A stretch of 64,000 nucleotides of DNA. Source: Mangrovihabitans endophyticus. GTDB taxonomy: Bacteria; Actinomycetota; Actinomycetes; Mycobacteriales; Micromonosporaceae. Positions 26,659-34,706 of the stretch are shown here, piece by piece; the first letter of the stretch is position 1; each line of letters begins with the position of its first letter. Below the pieces are notes generated by a model, which did not search any database, was not told the origin of the DNA, and saw only the letters and a program-made list of their open reading frames with translations. The DNA is taken from contig NZ_BMMX01000023.1 in NCBI RefSeq assembly GCF_014646155.1, positions 1-64,000 of the forward strand, in the 5' to 3' direction. Position numbers and translations under genes: made by a program.

Positions 26659-28941
26659 GTGGCAGGACGGCGCTTCGCGGTGATCATCGGGGTCAATGAT
26701 CCCGGCGTTGATTCCCGGTTGCCCGCGCTGCGCTGCGCCGAACAGGACGCCCGCGCGATTCGCGACGCGCTCTGCGACGCCGAGACCGGCACGTTCGACC
26801 CCAGCGACGTCATGCTATTCGCCGACTCCGAAACGACCGCCGCGCGGATCAAAAGCGCACTGTGGTCACTTTGCTCCAAATCCGACTCTTCGGATTCGCT
26901 GCTGGTTTTCTTCGCCGGCCACACCCTGATGCCGTCATGGAGTCACGGCACGGATGTCTATCTGGTGACCCCGGAGCTCGACGCCTCCGTGTTGTCGGTC
27001 GATCCGGACGCGGGATTGCGGATGGCTTTTCTGGATCACGACGTGGTGCAGCGTTTTCCCGGCAACACCATGTTGATCCTGGACTGTTGCCGGGCCGGAA
27101 ATCTGGCGACCACCCGGAGCATCGACGTGATCGGCGTGGGAGAGCGCCTGGAGCCGCGGCACGCGGTGCTCGCCGCGTGTGCCCGTGACGGCGTCGCCCG
27201 CGAAGACCCGGCCACCGGTCACGGCGTGCTCACCGGCCATGTCCTGCACGCGCTTGCGGGCCGGGCCGCGGACAGCCGCGGCTACGTGACGTTCGAGGCG
27301 ATGAGCAGCCACGTCTCGGAGCAGGGACTCGACCCGACGCCGAGGGTGCTGCTCCAGTCGCAGGGCACCACCGTGCTGACCCGGCCGGGCCCGGAGGTGT
27401 CCGGCGCGCGGCGGCATGTGCCACCGCCGGCCCCGAAACCCCCGGCTCCCGTCGAAACCGTCGGCCTGGGCAACCCTCTCGACCGGCACGCGGCGGAGAT
27501 CGCGCGGCTCACGGCCCACTTGTCGCGCAAGGCGCGCGAGGTTCCACCGTCGGGCGTACGCGCCTCGTCCACCGGTTCGTCCACCGGCACCTCCCGGGTG
27601 GAGTATCTGCGGGCAGCCGTCGAAGCCGACGCGGTGGGCTACCTCAACTACGAGGCGGGCAAATTCACCGCGATGGACGCGACCGCCGCGTTCGACATGA
27701 ACGACGCCCTGCCTCTTCTGCAGACCACCGGCCAGGGGCAGCCGCCCTTTCCGCTCGACCCGCGGTGGTTCGGGCATGTGGCACGCGGCGACGGGCGCCA
27801 GATGCTCTGCGTGCCGCTCGACCGGTCGGAGGGCAAGGCATCGCTGTGCGCGGTGGTCAACCCGCCGACGTGGCTCGTCGACCTCGGACAGCCGGGGGCG
27901 AAGATCCTGGCGACGCTCTGGCGGGCCGACTTCGCCAAGGCGCCGGTCGAGGCGGAGATCCAGGTGCTCAGCGGCCTGCGCGCGGCCTTCGGCCGACTGC
28001 CCCGCGAGATGTTCGAGCGGTGCCTGGACCTCTACCGCCAGGTGCTGAACTCGTTCCACATCGTGTTCCAGCCGGTGATAAGGATCGGCGAGTCGCCCAA
28101 CCAGGTCGGCGTGCACGGCTACGAGGCGCTGGCCCGGCGATCACCGGAGGACCAGAGCGCACCCCTGGCGATGCTGCAGGTCGCCGAGACGTGGGGCGAT
28201 CATTTCGTGGTCGAACGGGACAAGATCATCCTGGAGAAGGCACTGTCGGCGTACGCGCGAGCCCACGCCGACGGCCCGTGGGACCTGCCGAAGCCGCTGT
28301 CGATCAATGTGTCGGTCCGTTCGCTGCTCAACGACTCCTACGTCGAAGCGCTGCGCGAAGCCATCTCCCGGTTCCACTTCAACGCCGGCGACATCACGCT
28401 GGAGATCTCCGAGCAGGACGCCATCGGGCCGCGCGCCGGTGAGCATTGGCGGGACGCACCGCACGCCTTCTTCCACAAGCGACTCGTGGAGATCACCGGC
28501 GATGTGGGCGTCGCCTTCGCCGTCGACGACTTCGGCGCGGGCCACGCCTCGGTGTCCCGGGTCGCCGAGCTGCCGCTGACACACATCAAGGTCGACCGCG
28601 CGATCCTGCACCACCGCCAGGCGTTGGAAGAGCTCAGACTCGTCGTCGACGTCGCGCGCGATCCGATGACGCGGGGACAGACGCAAGCGGCCCGCACCGT
28701 GATCGTCGAAGGGGTCGACGATCAGACACCGCTGACGCTGCGGCAGATCTACCGCCAGGGCATCAGGCACATCCAGGGCCACATCACCGGCGAGCGCGGG
28801 GCACCGGACCTGCGCCGTCTCCGCGCACAGGTACGCGAGGATCTGGCAACTCGCGTGAGAGGTGACGATGAGGATCGTACGGCTGGACTTGCCCTCGGAG
28901 ATCCTGACGGAGGCGTCACTCCCCTCCGCAGGGGTGCGTGA
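26659..28941 (+). CDS. Caspase-like peptidase / GAF-like / EAL c-di-GMP phosphodiesterase fusion
   Basis: A 760-residue three-part protein. Residues 1-240 are a C14 caspase-like peptidase: it begins RRFAVIIGVND, has the catalytic-His strand LLVFFAGHT (His88) and the catalytic-Cys motif LILDCCRAG (Cys144). A Pro-rich linker (about 250-275) leads to a GAF-like middle domain (about 315-425, with MLCVPLDRSEGKASLCAVV). Residues about 465-735 are an EAL domain with YEALARR (Glu489), LSINVSV (Asn550), LEISE (Glu582), VDDFGAG (Asp623, Asp624), IKVDR (Lys644), VEGVDD (Glu684) and QGHITG (Gln706), i.e. the full metal and catalytic set, so it may cleave or sense c-di-GMP. GTG 26659 has GGAG 6 bases upstream. 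It overlaps the next gene by 74 bp. Confidence 0.85.
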   Translation: MAGRRFAVIIGVNDPGVDSRLPALRCAEQDARAIRDALCDAETGTFDPSDVMLFADSETTAARIKSALWSLCSKSDSSDSLLVFFAGHTLMPSWSHGTDVYLVTPELDASVLSVDPDAGLRMAFLDHDVVQRFPGNTMLILDCCRAGNLATTRSIDVIGVGERLEPRHAVLAACARDGVAREDPATGHGVLTGHVLHALAGRAADSRGYVTFEAMSSHVSEQGLDPTPRVLLQSQGTTVLTRPGPEVSGARRHVPPPAPKPPAPVETVGLGNPLDRHAAEIARLTAHLSRKAREVPPSGVRASSTGSSTGTSRVEYLRAAVEADAVGYLNYEAGKFTAMDATAAFDMNDALPLLQTTGQGQPPFPLDPRWFGHVARGDGRQMLCVPLDRSEGKASLCAVVNPPTWLVDLGQPGAKILATLWRADFAKAPVEAEIQVLSGLRAAFGRLPREMFERCLDLYRQVLNSFHIVFQPVIRIGESPNQVGVHGYEALARRSPEDQSAPLAMLQVAETWGDHFVVERDKIILEKALSAYARAHADGPWDLPKPLSINVSVRSLLNDSYVEALREAISRFHFNAGDITLEISEQDAIGPRAGEHWRDAPHAFFHKRLVEITGDVGVAFAVDDFGAGHASVSRVAELPLTHIKVDRAILHHRQALEELRLVVDVARDPMTRGQTQAARTVIVEGVDDQTPLTLRQIYRQGIRHIQGHITGERGAPDLRRLRAQVREDLATRVRGDDEDRTAGLALGDPDGGVTPLRRGA

Positions 28942-29197
28942 CCTGCAGGGCGCACTGGTCATCGCCCTGCAGGGCGTGAACCTCGCGGCGAGCATGGTCA
29001 CCCTCACCACGCTCAAGCAGTACGCACCGGCCCTGGCCGCGGCCATCCGCGGGTGGCGCCTGCGTCAGCACACGAGCAGACCGATCATCCTCACGGCCAA
29101 AGGCGAAGGCGTGGACCTGACGATCGAACTGCCGCCGAACGTCGGCACGCAGCGCATCCTCGAACAGCTCGCGGTGCTGCTCGACCAGCCGGACTGA
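28868..29197 (+). CDS. EACC1-like effector-associated small protein
   Basis: A 109-residue alpha/beta protein with LQGALVIALQGVNLAAS, then LAAAIRGWRL, IILTAKGEGVDLTIELP and a final helix ILEQLAVLLDQ. The pattern fits the effector-associated constant component 1 (EACC1) family, which in actinobacteria accompanies caspase or trypsin-like effectors and NTPases in conflict systems. ATG 28868 has AGAGG 5 bases upstream and lies 74 bp inside the end of the caspase-EAL gene, so the two are co-translated and probably act together. The family call is from the sequence pattern only. Confidence 0.6.
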   Translation: MRIVRLDLPSEILTEASLPSAGVRDLQGALVIALQGVNLAASMVTLTTLKQYAPALAAAIRGWRLRQHTSRPIILTAKGEGVDLTIELPPNVGTQRILEQLAVLLDQPD

Positions 29198-29229
29198 GCG
29201 GCCGGAGCGGGCCGAGCCGGCCGAGCGGG

Positions 29230-30774
29230 TCACGGGTTCACGGTGCGCAGGTGCGCGCGGAAGCCGGAACCGAACGTCTCGGTGGGCGTGCCGTCCCAGT
29301 CGAGGATGAGGTCGTTGCCGCCGGAGCTGCAGACGCCCCACGGGTTCCAGGTCCAGGCCAGGTAGCCGACGCCGTTCTGGTCCGCCCAGGCCATCACCCT
29401 GTCCAGGTAGTCGTGGGCGCAGGTGTCCTGGCCGATTTCGCCGGCCACCACGGGCACCTCGGCGGCCACCGCACCGATGGTCCGGTCCCAGCAGGCGGTG
29501 TCGACGCAGGCGTTGAAGTTGTACGAGTGCCACGACGCCATCAGGTTGCCGGTGGGGTCGTCAGGCATGTAGGCCAGCCACTGCGACAGGTCGTTCGTCC
29601 AGGTGAGACCGGCGGTCATGATGACGTTGGTGGCGCCGGTGGCGCGTACCGCGTCGACCAGGTCCTGCATGCCGGCCACCTGGTAGCCGATGCCGTTGCA
29701 CGTCCCGCCGTCGCGCAGGCAGGTCCACTCGGCGGTGGGGTCGGCCCAGTTGTCGGAGGCGTCCGGGTACGGCTCGTTGAACAGGTCGAAGACGACTGCG
29801 TCAGCACCGGCGAACATGGTGGCGACCCCGGCCCAGAACTGCGGCGCGTACTGCCGGTCGGGCATCGGCTTCTGGCAGGTGGCGTTGACGTCGGAGCAGG
29901 CGGAGATGTTCCCCGTGTACTGACCGTGCGACCAGTGCAGGTCGAGGATGGGGGTGATGCCGTTGGCGACGATCAGGTCGACGTAGTCCTTGACCGCGTT
30001 CTGGTACGCGGGACCGCTGGGCGAGCCGGACAGGCCGAGCCAGCAGTCCTCGTTGAGCGGTATCCGTACGGCGTGGACGTTCCACGCCTTCATGGCGTCG
30101 ATGCTGTCCTGGTCGACGGGGCCGCCGTCCCACATTCCCTTGTCCTGGACGCAGGCGAACTCGCCGCTGGACCGGTTGACGCCGAGCAGCCGATAGGTGT
30201 CGCCGGAGCCGGTGACGAGCCGGTTGCCGGACACGTGCAGTTCCGGCGCCGAACCACCCGAGCCGGGCGGCGTGGTCGGCGGCGTCGTGGGAGGCGTGGT
30301 GGGCGGCGTGGTGGGCGGTGTCGTCGGCGGCGTGGTGGTGTCGCCGGTGCAGGGTGTGCCGTTCACGCTGAACGCGGACGGTGACGGGTTCGTACCGTTC
30401 CACGAGGCCAGGAAGCCCAGCGACGACACGGTGCCGCCGCTGGGCACGGCGGCGTTGTAACCCGCGTCGGCGGCGGTCACGTGCGCGCCCGACTGGGTCC
30501 AGGTGGCGTTCCAGCCCTGGGTCACCTTCTGCGCGGCGTCGGGGAAGTCGAACTCCAGCTTCCAACCGGTCAGCGGGTCGCCCAGGTTGGTGAAGCTGAC
30601 GCTGCCCTGGAAGCCGCCCTGCCACTGGCTGGTCACGTCGTAGCTGACCGAGCATCCGGCGGCGGACAGGCCGGGCGCGGACAGCGTGGCGGCCGATGCG
30701 GACACCGTGGCGGCGGTACCGGCGACGAGGAGCCCGGCGGATGCGGCAGCGACCAGGGCGGCGCGGTACGTCAT
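29230..30774 (-). CDS. Secreted CBM2-GH5 endoglucanase
   Basis: A 514-residue exported enzyme: signal peptide to about residue 29, a CBM2 cellulose-binding module (about 41-142, Cys41-Cys142 pair, conserved Trp in SQWQGGF, GWKLEF and GWNATW), a Pro/Thr linker of TTPP repeats (147-170), then a GH5 catalytic domain. The acid/base Glu is in DLFNEPY (Glu334) and the nucleophile in VVAGEIGQ (Glu446). It hydrolyses beta-1,4-glucan (cellulose) outside the cell. The start ATG 30774 has AAGGAG 6 bases upstream. A perfect 14-bp CebR/CelR-type operator (30800-30813) lies 25 bp upstream, so it should be induced by cellobiose. Confidence 0.9.
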   Translation of the reverse strand: MTYRAALVAAASAGLLVAGTAATVSASAATLSAPGLSAAGCSVSYDVTSQWQGGFQGSVSFTNLGDPLTGWKLEFDFPDAAQKVTQGWNATWTQSGAHVTAADAGYNAAVPSGGTVSSLGFLASWNGTNPSPSAFSVNGTPCTGDTTTPPTTPPTTPPTTPPTTPPTTPPGSGGSAPELHVSGNRLVTGSGDTYRLLGVNRSSGEFACVQDKGMWDGGPVDQDSIDAMKAWNVHAVRIPLNEDCWLGLSGSPSGPAYQNAVKDYVDLIVANGITPILDLHWSHGQYTGNISACSDVNATCQKPMPDRQYAPQFWAGVATMFAGADAVVFDLFNEPYPDASDNWADPTAEWTCLRDGGTCNGIGYQVAGMQDLVDAVRATGATNVIMTAGLTWTNDLSQWLAYMPDDPTGNLMASWHSYNFNACVDTACWDRTIGAVAAEVPVVAGEIGQDTCAHDYLDRVMAWADQNGVGYLAWTWNPWGVCSSGGNDLILDWDGTPTETFGSGFRAHLRTVNP

Positions 30775-30799
30775 GGGAGTCTCCTTCGACGCCGATCTA

Positions 30800-30813
30800 T
30801 GGGAGCGCTCCCA
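30800..30813. promoter_or_regulatory. CebR/CelR-type operator
   Basis: TGGGAGCGCTCCCA, a perfect palindrome identical to the known operator of LacI-family cellulose-utilisation repressors CebR (Streptomyces) and CelR (Thermobifida). It lies upstream of the CBM2-GH5 gene. No cebR gene is in the window, so regulation would be in trans. Confidence 0.85.
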
Positions 30814-30885
30814 AAGCGTCCGCCATGTTTCCCGCGTACGTCAAGGGAATGTCCCCGACGATCTCCCACGCCACCCCGGGCGGGC

Positions 30886-31227
30886 TCAGCCGGCGGCGTC
30901 GAGCCGGATGTCCGCGTGCCTGCGTACGCCCGGGTCGGCCAACCGCGGATGCAACGCCCCCTGCGCCCGCACCTGCATGCTGACGTCCCGGCCGGCCAGC
31001 TCGTCCGCGAGGTCCAGCACCCTGTCGAGGGCCGCGTCGGTGAGCACCTGCACGGCCGTCATGTCGAACACGAGCACGTCGGTCTCGGCCGTCACGTTGT
31101 CCCGGACCATGCGGCGCAGTTCCGCCACGGCCCCCTCGTCCACGCCACCACTGACGGTGATGACCAGATGCCGCGTGGCGAACGCCGTGTACCGCAGCGA
31201 CCGCGTCGGACTCTCACTGGATGTCAT
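30886..31227 (-). CDS. STAS domain protein (anti-sigma antagonist-like)
   Basis: A 113-residue protein consisting of one STAS domain: the LVITVSGGVDEGAVAELR strand-helix and the VLVFDMTAVQVLTDAAL segment. In classical SpoIIAA-type antagonists the latter carries a phosphorylatable Ser (DSSG); here Asp-Ala-Ala stands in its place, so phosphoregulation of the usual kind is unlikely. Start ATG 31227 has GGTGGA 5 bases upstream; ATG 31236 is an alternative. No anti-sigma factor is adjacent. It is a single gene divergent from the NYN gene. Confidence 0.72.
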   Translation of the reverse strand: MTSSESPTRSLRYTAFATRHLVITVSGGVDEGAVAELRRMVRDNVTAETDVLVFDMTAVQVLTDAALDRVLDLADELAGRDVSMQVRAQGALHPRLADPGVRRHADIRLDAAG

Positions 31228-31284
31228 GGGATCCACCGTGGCGCATGGAACGAGCGCGATCCATCGGGGTTGACCCTGAAAGCC

Positions 31285-31370
31285 ACCCTCAGGGAAGCGC
31301 CCACCCTCAGGGAAGCGCCCACCCTCAGGGAAGCGCCCACCCTCAGGGAAGCGCCCACCCTCAGGGAAGC
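31285..31370. repeat. Five tandem copies of an 18-bp unit
   Basis: ACCCTCAGGGAAGCGCCC repeats at 31285, 31303, 31321, 31339 and 31357 with an exact 18-bp period. Each copy contains the small palindrome CCCTCAGGG. It lies in the divergent promoter region between the STAS and NYN genes, ending 45 bp before the NYN start. Confidence 0.9.
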
Positions 31371-31414
31371 GGGGACGCGCGGGGCCGCGGCCCGTACGGC
31401 GTACGCTGACCTGC

Positions 31415-32623
31415 GTGGATCAAGAAGAGCGCATCGCCCTGTTCCTGGACTACGAGAACCTGGCGATCGGCGCACGTGATCACCTCGGCGGCATGCGGTT
31501 CGACCTGCGCCCGGTGTCCGACGCGCTCGCCGAGCGCGGGCGGGTGGTGGTGCGTCGCGCGTACGCGGACTGGTCGTATTTCGACGACGACCGCCGTCGG
31601 CTGACCCGCTCGCACGTCGAACTCATCGACATCCCGCAACGGATGGGCGCCTCGCGCAAGAACGCCGCCGACATCAAGATGGTGGTGGACGCGTTGGAGC
31701 TGGCGTTCGAGCGGGAGTACATCTCGACGTTCGTGTTCTGCACCGGCGACAGCGACTTCACCCCGCTGGTGCACAAGCTGCGCGAGCTGAACAAGCGGGT
31801 GATCGGCGTGGGCGTGGAGAAGACCACGTCGGCGCTGCTGCCACCGGCGTGCGACGAGTTCCTGTACTACGACCGGCTGGACGGCGTGGAGGTTCCGGCC
31901 CCGCGCGCCCGGCGCGGTCGCGCGGCGAAGCCGGCCACGCCCGCGACGGGCACCCGCGCGCCCGCGACGGAGACACAAGCACCCGAGCCGGCACGGGACT
32001 CCGGACCGGAGATCCGGGACTCCGAAGTGGACACAGCACCACCCGAAGCGGGCGAGCCGACCGACACGGGCGAGCTGACCGACACGGGCGAGCTGACCGA
32101 CACGGGCGAGGCACCCGAGGCGGCCGATGTCGGGACGACCGACACGGACGCGCTCGCCAAGGTTGTCGCGCAGACCGTGGCCGGCTTGCAGCGCAGTTCC
32201 AGCGGCACGGTGACCGCGTCCACCCTCAAGCGCACGCTGCTGCGCAAGGATCCCACCTTCAACGAGGCCGATTACGGGTTCCGCGCGTTCGGTGAGCTGC
32301 TGCGCCACCTGTCTGGGCTGAACCTGATCGAGCTGAGCGCGGGCACCGCGAAGGGCGACCCGGAGGTGAGCCTTCCGGAGCACGGCGACCGGGAGGCCGC
32401 CTTCGCGATGCTGCGCACCGTGGTGGCGGAACTGGCCGACGGTGACGAACCGGCGGCGTTGTCCGGGCTCAAGAACCAGGTGCGCAAGGCGGCGCCCGGC
32501 TTCAGCGAGAAAAAGCTGGGATATCGCAGCTTCCTGCAGTTCTGCAAGGCGGCGGCGACCAGCGGCGCGATCCGCCTGGAGTGGAGCGCGGACGCCGACG
32601 ACTACCTGCTGACCGCCGCATAG
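31415..32623 (+). CDS. NYN-domain RNase with tandem LOTUS (OST-HTH) domains
   Basis: A 402-residue protein. Residues about 5-155 form a LabA-type NYN/PIN-like nuclease domain with the acidic residues in FLDYENLA, KNAADIKMVVDAL and CTGDSDFTPLV. A Thr/Glu/Ala-rich linker with GELTDT repeats follows (about 165-240). Two OST-HTH/LOTUS domains then occupy about 245-310 (YGFRAFGELL) and 325-395 (LGYRSFLQFC). Such proteins are predicted to cut RNA, with LOTUS domains binding G-rich RNA or RNA partners. GTG 31415 is used; there is no ribosome-binding site and a TACGCT -10-like box ends 7 bases upstream, so it is probably leaderless. Confidence 0.85.
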   Translation: MDQEERIALFLDYENLAIGARDHLGGMRFDLRPVSDALAERGRVVVRRAYADWSYFDDDRRRLTRSHVELIDIPQRMGASRKNAADIKMVVDALELAFEREYISTFVFCTGDSDFTPLVHKLRELNKRVIGVGVEKTTSALLPPACDEFLYYDRLDGVEVPAPRARRGRAAKPATPATGTRAPATETQAPEPARDSGPEIRDSEVDTAPPEAGEPTDTGELTDTGELTDTGEAPEAADVGTTDTDALAKVVAQTVAGLQRSSSGTVTASTLKRTLLRKDPTFNEADYGFRAFGELLRHLSGLNLIELSAGTAKGDPEVSLPEHGDREAAFAMLRTVVAELADGDEPAALSGLKNQVRKAAPGFSEKKLGYRSFLQFCKAAATSGAIRLEWSADADDYLLTAA

Positions 32624-32704
32624 CCTGCTGACCGCCGCGTAACCCGCTGACCGCCGCGCGGCCTGCTCACCGCCGCGCCACGCACCGCACGGCGATGGCG
32701 CGGC

Positions 32705-34201
32705 TCAGGACGGCGTGACCCGGTAGACCGCGCCGGCCATGTCGTCGCTGACATACAGCGCCTGGTCCGGGCCCTGCACCGCCATCACCGGGCGGCCCCA
32801 GCGCGAGCCGTCCGCGTCCTGGAAGCCGGTCAGCAACGTCTGCTGCGGCCCCAGCGTGCCGTCGCGCCAGGCGAAGAACGACACCTCCGGCGGCCGGGGC
32901 GGGGTGCGGTTCCACGAGCCGTGGATGCCGACGAGGGCGCCCGGCCCGTACGACCCGGCAAGCCCCGGCGACGTGGCGAAGCTCAACCCCAACGGCGCCG
33001 AGTGCGCGCCCATGCCCTGCTCGACCGGCGGCAGCGCGGCGCAGTCGAGCTTGCCGCCGTCGGCGTTGGTCTGCACGTCGCGCACGAACGGCCGCCGGGT
33101 GTAGCTCAACGGCGTGCCCTTCTCCCCCGGGTTCACGTCCGGGTCCGGATTGCAGTACGGCCATCCCAGGTCGCGGCCCTGCGTCAGCCGGGCGAGCGGC
33201 TCCAACGGATGATCATTCACGTACGCCTGGAGCACGTCGCCGCGGTCCGCGTCGCCGTCGCCGTCGTAGTCCTGGTCGTACGGGTAGGCGATGTTGTCCC
33301 GGTTGTTGACCGCGGTCCACACGCCGCCGTCCGGGTCGATCGCCAGCCCGGTGCCGTTGCGGACCCCGCTGGCGAAGACGGCGGGCTCGCCGCCGCCCGC
33401 CGGTGCCCGCAGGATGGTGGCCCGCTCCGGGTCGGCGTCCCGGTCCTCCGCGGAGATGTTGCCGGTGGAGCCGACCGAGATGTAGAGCGAGCCGTCGGCG
33501 CCGATGGCCACGCTCTTGAGCGCATGCGCGTACTTGCCGCCGAGTTCGGGGCTCTTCGCGTCGGGCAGCCCGTCGACCACCACCTGCTTGCCGGACACCG
33601 CCCCGGCGCGATAGGTGAACCGATCCACCTGGTCACTTTCGGCCACATAGAGCGTGTCACCGGTGAAAGCGAGCCCGTGCGGCTGGTTCAGCCCGGAGAC
33701 CAGCGTGCGCTGGGTGGGCGCGGCCTGCTGAGTGGGCGCGGCCTGCTGGGAGGGCGCGGCCTGCTGGGAGGGCGCGGCCTGCGGGGTGGATGCGGCCTGT
33801 GGAGTGGGCGCGGTGGCGCCCTGGCCGGGGATCAGTTCGACGACGTCGCCGAATTTGGGCCGGGACACCAGCAGCCGCCGGTCCGGGGTCCAGGCGAGCA
33901 GCCGGGCGCTGGGCACCCGCGCCCACACGGTGACGCTCCAGCCGGGCGGCGCCTGCAGCCGACGGGTCCGGTCGAACGGCGCGGCGCCGGTGCCGGGGAG
34001 CGGACGGACGACCGTCTCGGCCAGTTCCGGCACGTCCGCGGCGGTGGAGGCGGCATCGCCGGACGGCGCGGGTGACGGCTGTTCGGGCGCCGGGATGGAC
34101 GGCTCGTCGGAGCACGCGGCGAGCGCGAGGGCGGCCACCGCGAGAGCGGTCAGGCCGCGAGTCAGAGCGCCGGCCGTCGCGGCGCGCACGATCGTCTGCA
34201 C
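32705..34201 (-). CDS. PQQ-type sugar dehydrogenase family lipoprotein
   Basis: A 498-residue exported lipoprotein: signal peptide with lipobox LAAC (Cys about 30), a Pro/Ser/Ala linker, then a beta-propeller of the soluble glucose/sorbosone dehydrogenase family, with SGLNQPHGLAF, GTGLAIDPDGGVWTAVNNRDN, a GWPYCNPDPDVNPG loop and GIHGSWNRTPP. It is predicted to oxidise sugars or alcohols with PQQ outside the membrane; substrate unknown. Residues about 130-165 are a QQAAPT repeat (18-bp tandem, 33714-33810) inserted in a propeller loop. GTG 34201 is the start; the ribosome-binding site is weak. Downstream lie three GCTGACCGCCGCG repeats. Confidence 0.8.
   Translation of the reverse strand: MQTIVRAATAGALTRGLTALAVAALALAACSDEPSIPAPEQPSPAPSGDAASTAADVPELAETVVRPLPGTGAAPFDRTRRLQAPPGWSVTVWARVPSARLLAWTPDRRLLVSRPKFGDVVELIPGQGATAPTPQAASTPQAAPSQQAAPSQQAAPTQQAAPTQRTLVSGLNQPHGLAFTGDTLYVAESDQVDRFTYRAGAVSGKQVVVDGLPDAKSPELGGKYAHALKSVAIGADGSLYISVGSTGNISAEDRDADPERATILRAPAGGGEPAVFASGVRNGTGLAIDPDGGVWTAVNNRDNIAYPYDQDYDGDGDADRGDVLQAYVNDHPLEPLARLTQGRDLGWPYCNPDPDVNPGEKGTPLSYTRRPFVRDVQTNADGGKLDCAALPPVEQGMGAHSAPLGLSFATSPGLAGSYGPGALVGIHGSWNRTPPRPPEVSFFAWRDGTLGPQQTLLTGFQDADGSRWGRPVMAVQGPDQALYVSDDMAGAVYRVTPS
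33714..33810. repeat. In-frame 18-bp tandem repeat inside the sugar dehydrogenase gene
   Basis: About five copies of a GGGCGCGGCCTGCTGxGA unit encode the QQAAPS/QQAAPT repeats. The unit is a multiple of three, so the reading frame is kept. Confidence 0.85.
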
Positions 34202-34302
34202 CGCGCCCAGGCTACTGCGCTCCGCCCGATCCGCGCCGCACCCGATTCACGCCGCGCGGAGCGCGCGCCGGGCCGGGGCCCCGCGGTGTACCTTGCGCCA
34301 CC

Positions 34303-34593
34303 ATGAAGATGCAGTTCACCGCCGAGGTGTGGCACTGGCGCGGCCCGTCCCCGTACCACTTCGTCACCGTGCCCGAGCGGCTCTGCGCCGAACTGGCCGA
34401 CATTGCCGGGGAGATCAGCTACGGCTGGGGCATGATCCCGGTGCATGCGAGCCTGGGCGGCACCGCGTGGACCACCTCGCTCTTCCCCAAGAACGGCGGC
34501 TATATCGTGCCGATCAAGGACAAGGTACGCAATGCCGAAGACATCGACGTCGGCGACGTGGTCACCATCGTGCTCACCGACCGGGCGAGCTGA
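34303..34593 (+). CDS. DUF1905 protein
   Basis: A 96-residue protein that is one DUF1905 domain: QFTAEVWHWRGPSPYHFVTV at the N terminus, TSLFPKNGGYIVPIKDKVR in the middle and a final DIDVGDVVTIVL. DUF1905 is a small beta-barrel domain of unknown function, common in actinobacteria and sometimes fused to YdeI-like domains. ATG 34303 is used. A second member (60835-61137, minus strand) is present in the window. Confidence 0.8.
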   Translation: MKMQFTAEVWHWRGPSPYHFVTVPERLCAELADIAGEISYGWGMIPVHASLGGTAWTTSLFPKNGGYIVPIKDKVRNAEDIDVGDVVTIVLTDRAS

Positions 34594-34706
34594 GCCGGGG
34601 ACGGCGGCGCCTCGGCCGATCGGATGGCTCGGAAATCTCCTGTTGGCTCTGATCCGAATAGGATCTAGTGTCGACACCAGGCGTAGCTAGGCGTTCACTG
34701 TTAGCC

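Noticed and set aside
31285..31370. CRISPR array
   Set aside because: The repeats are directly adjacent with no spacers, and no cas gene is in the window.
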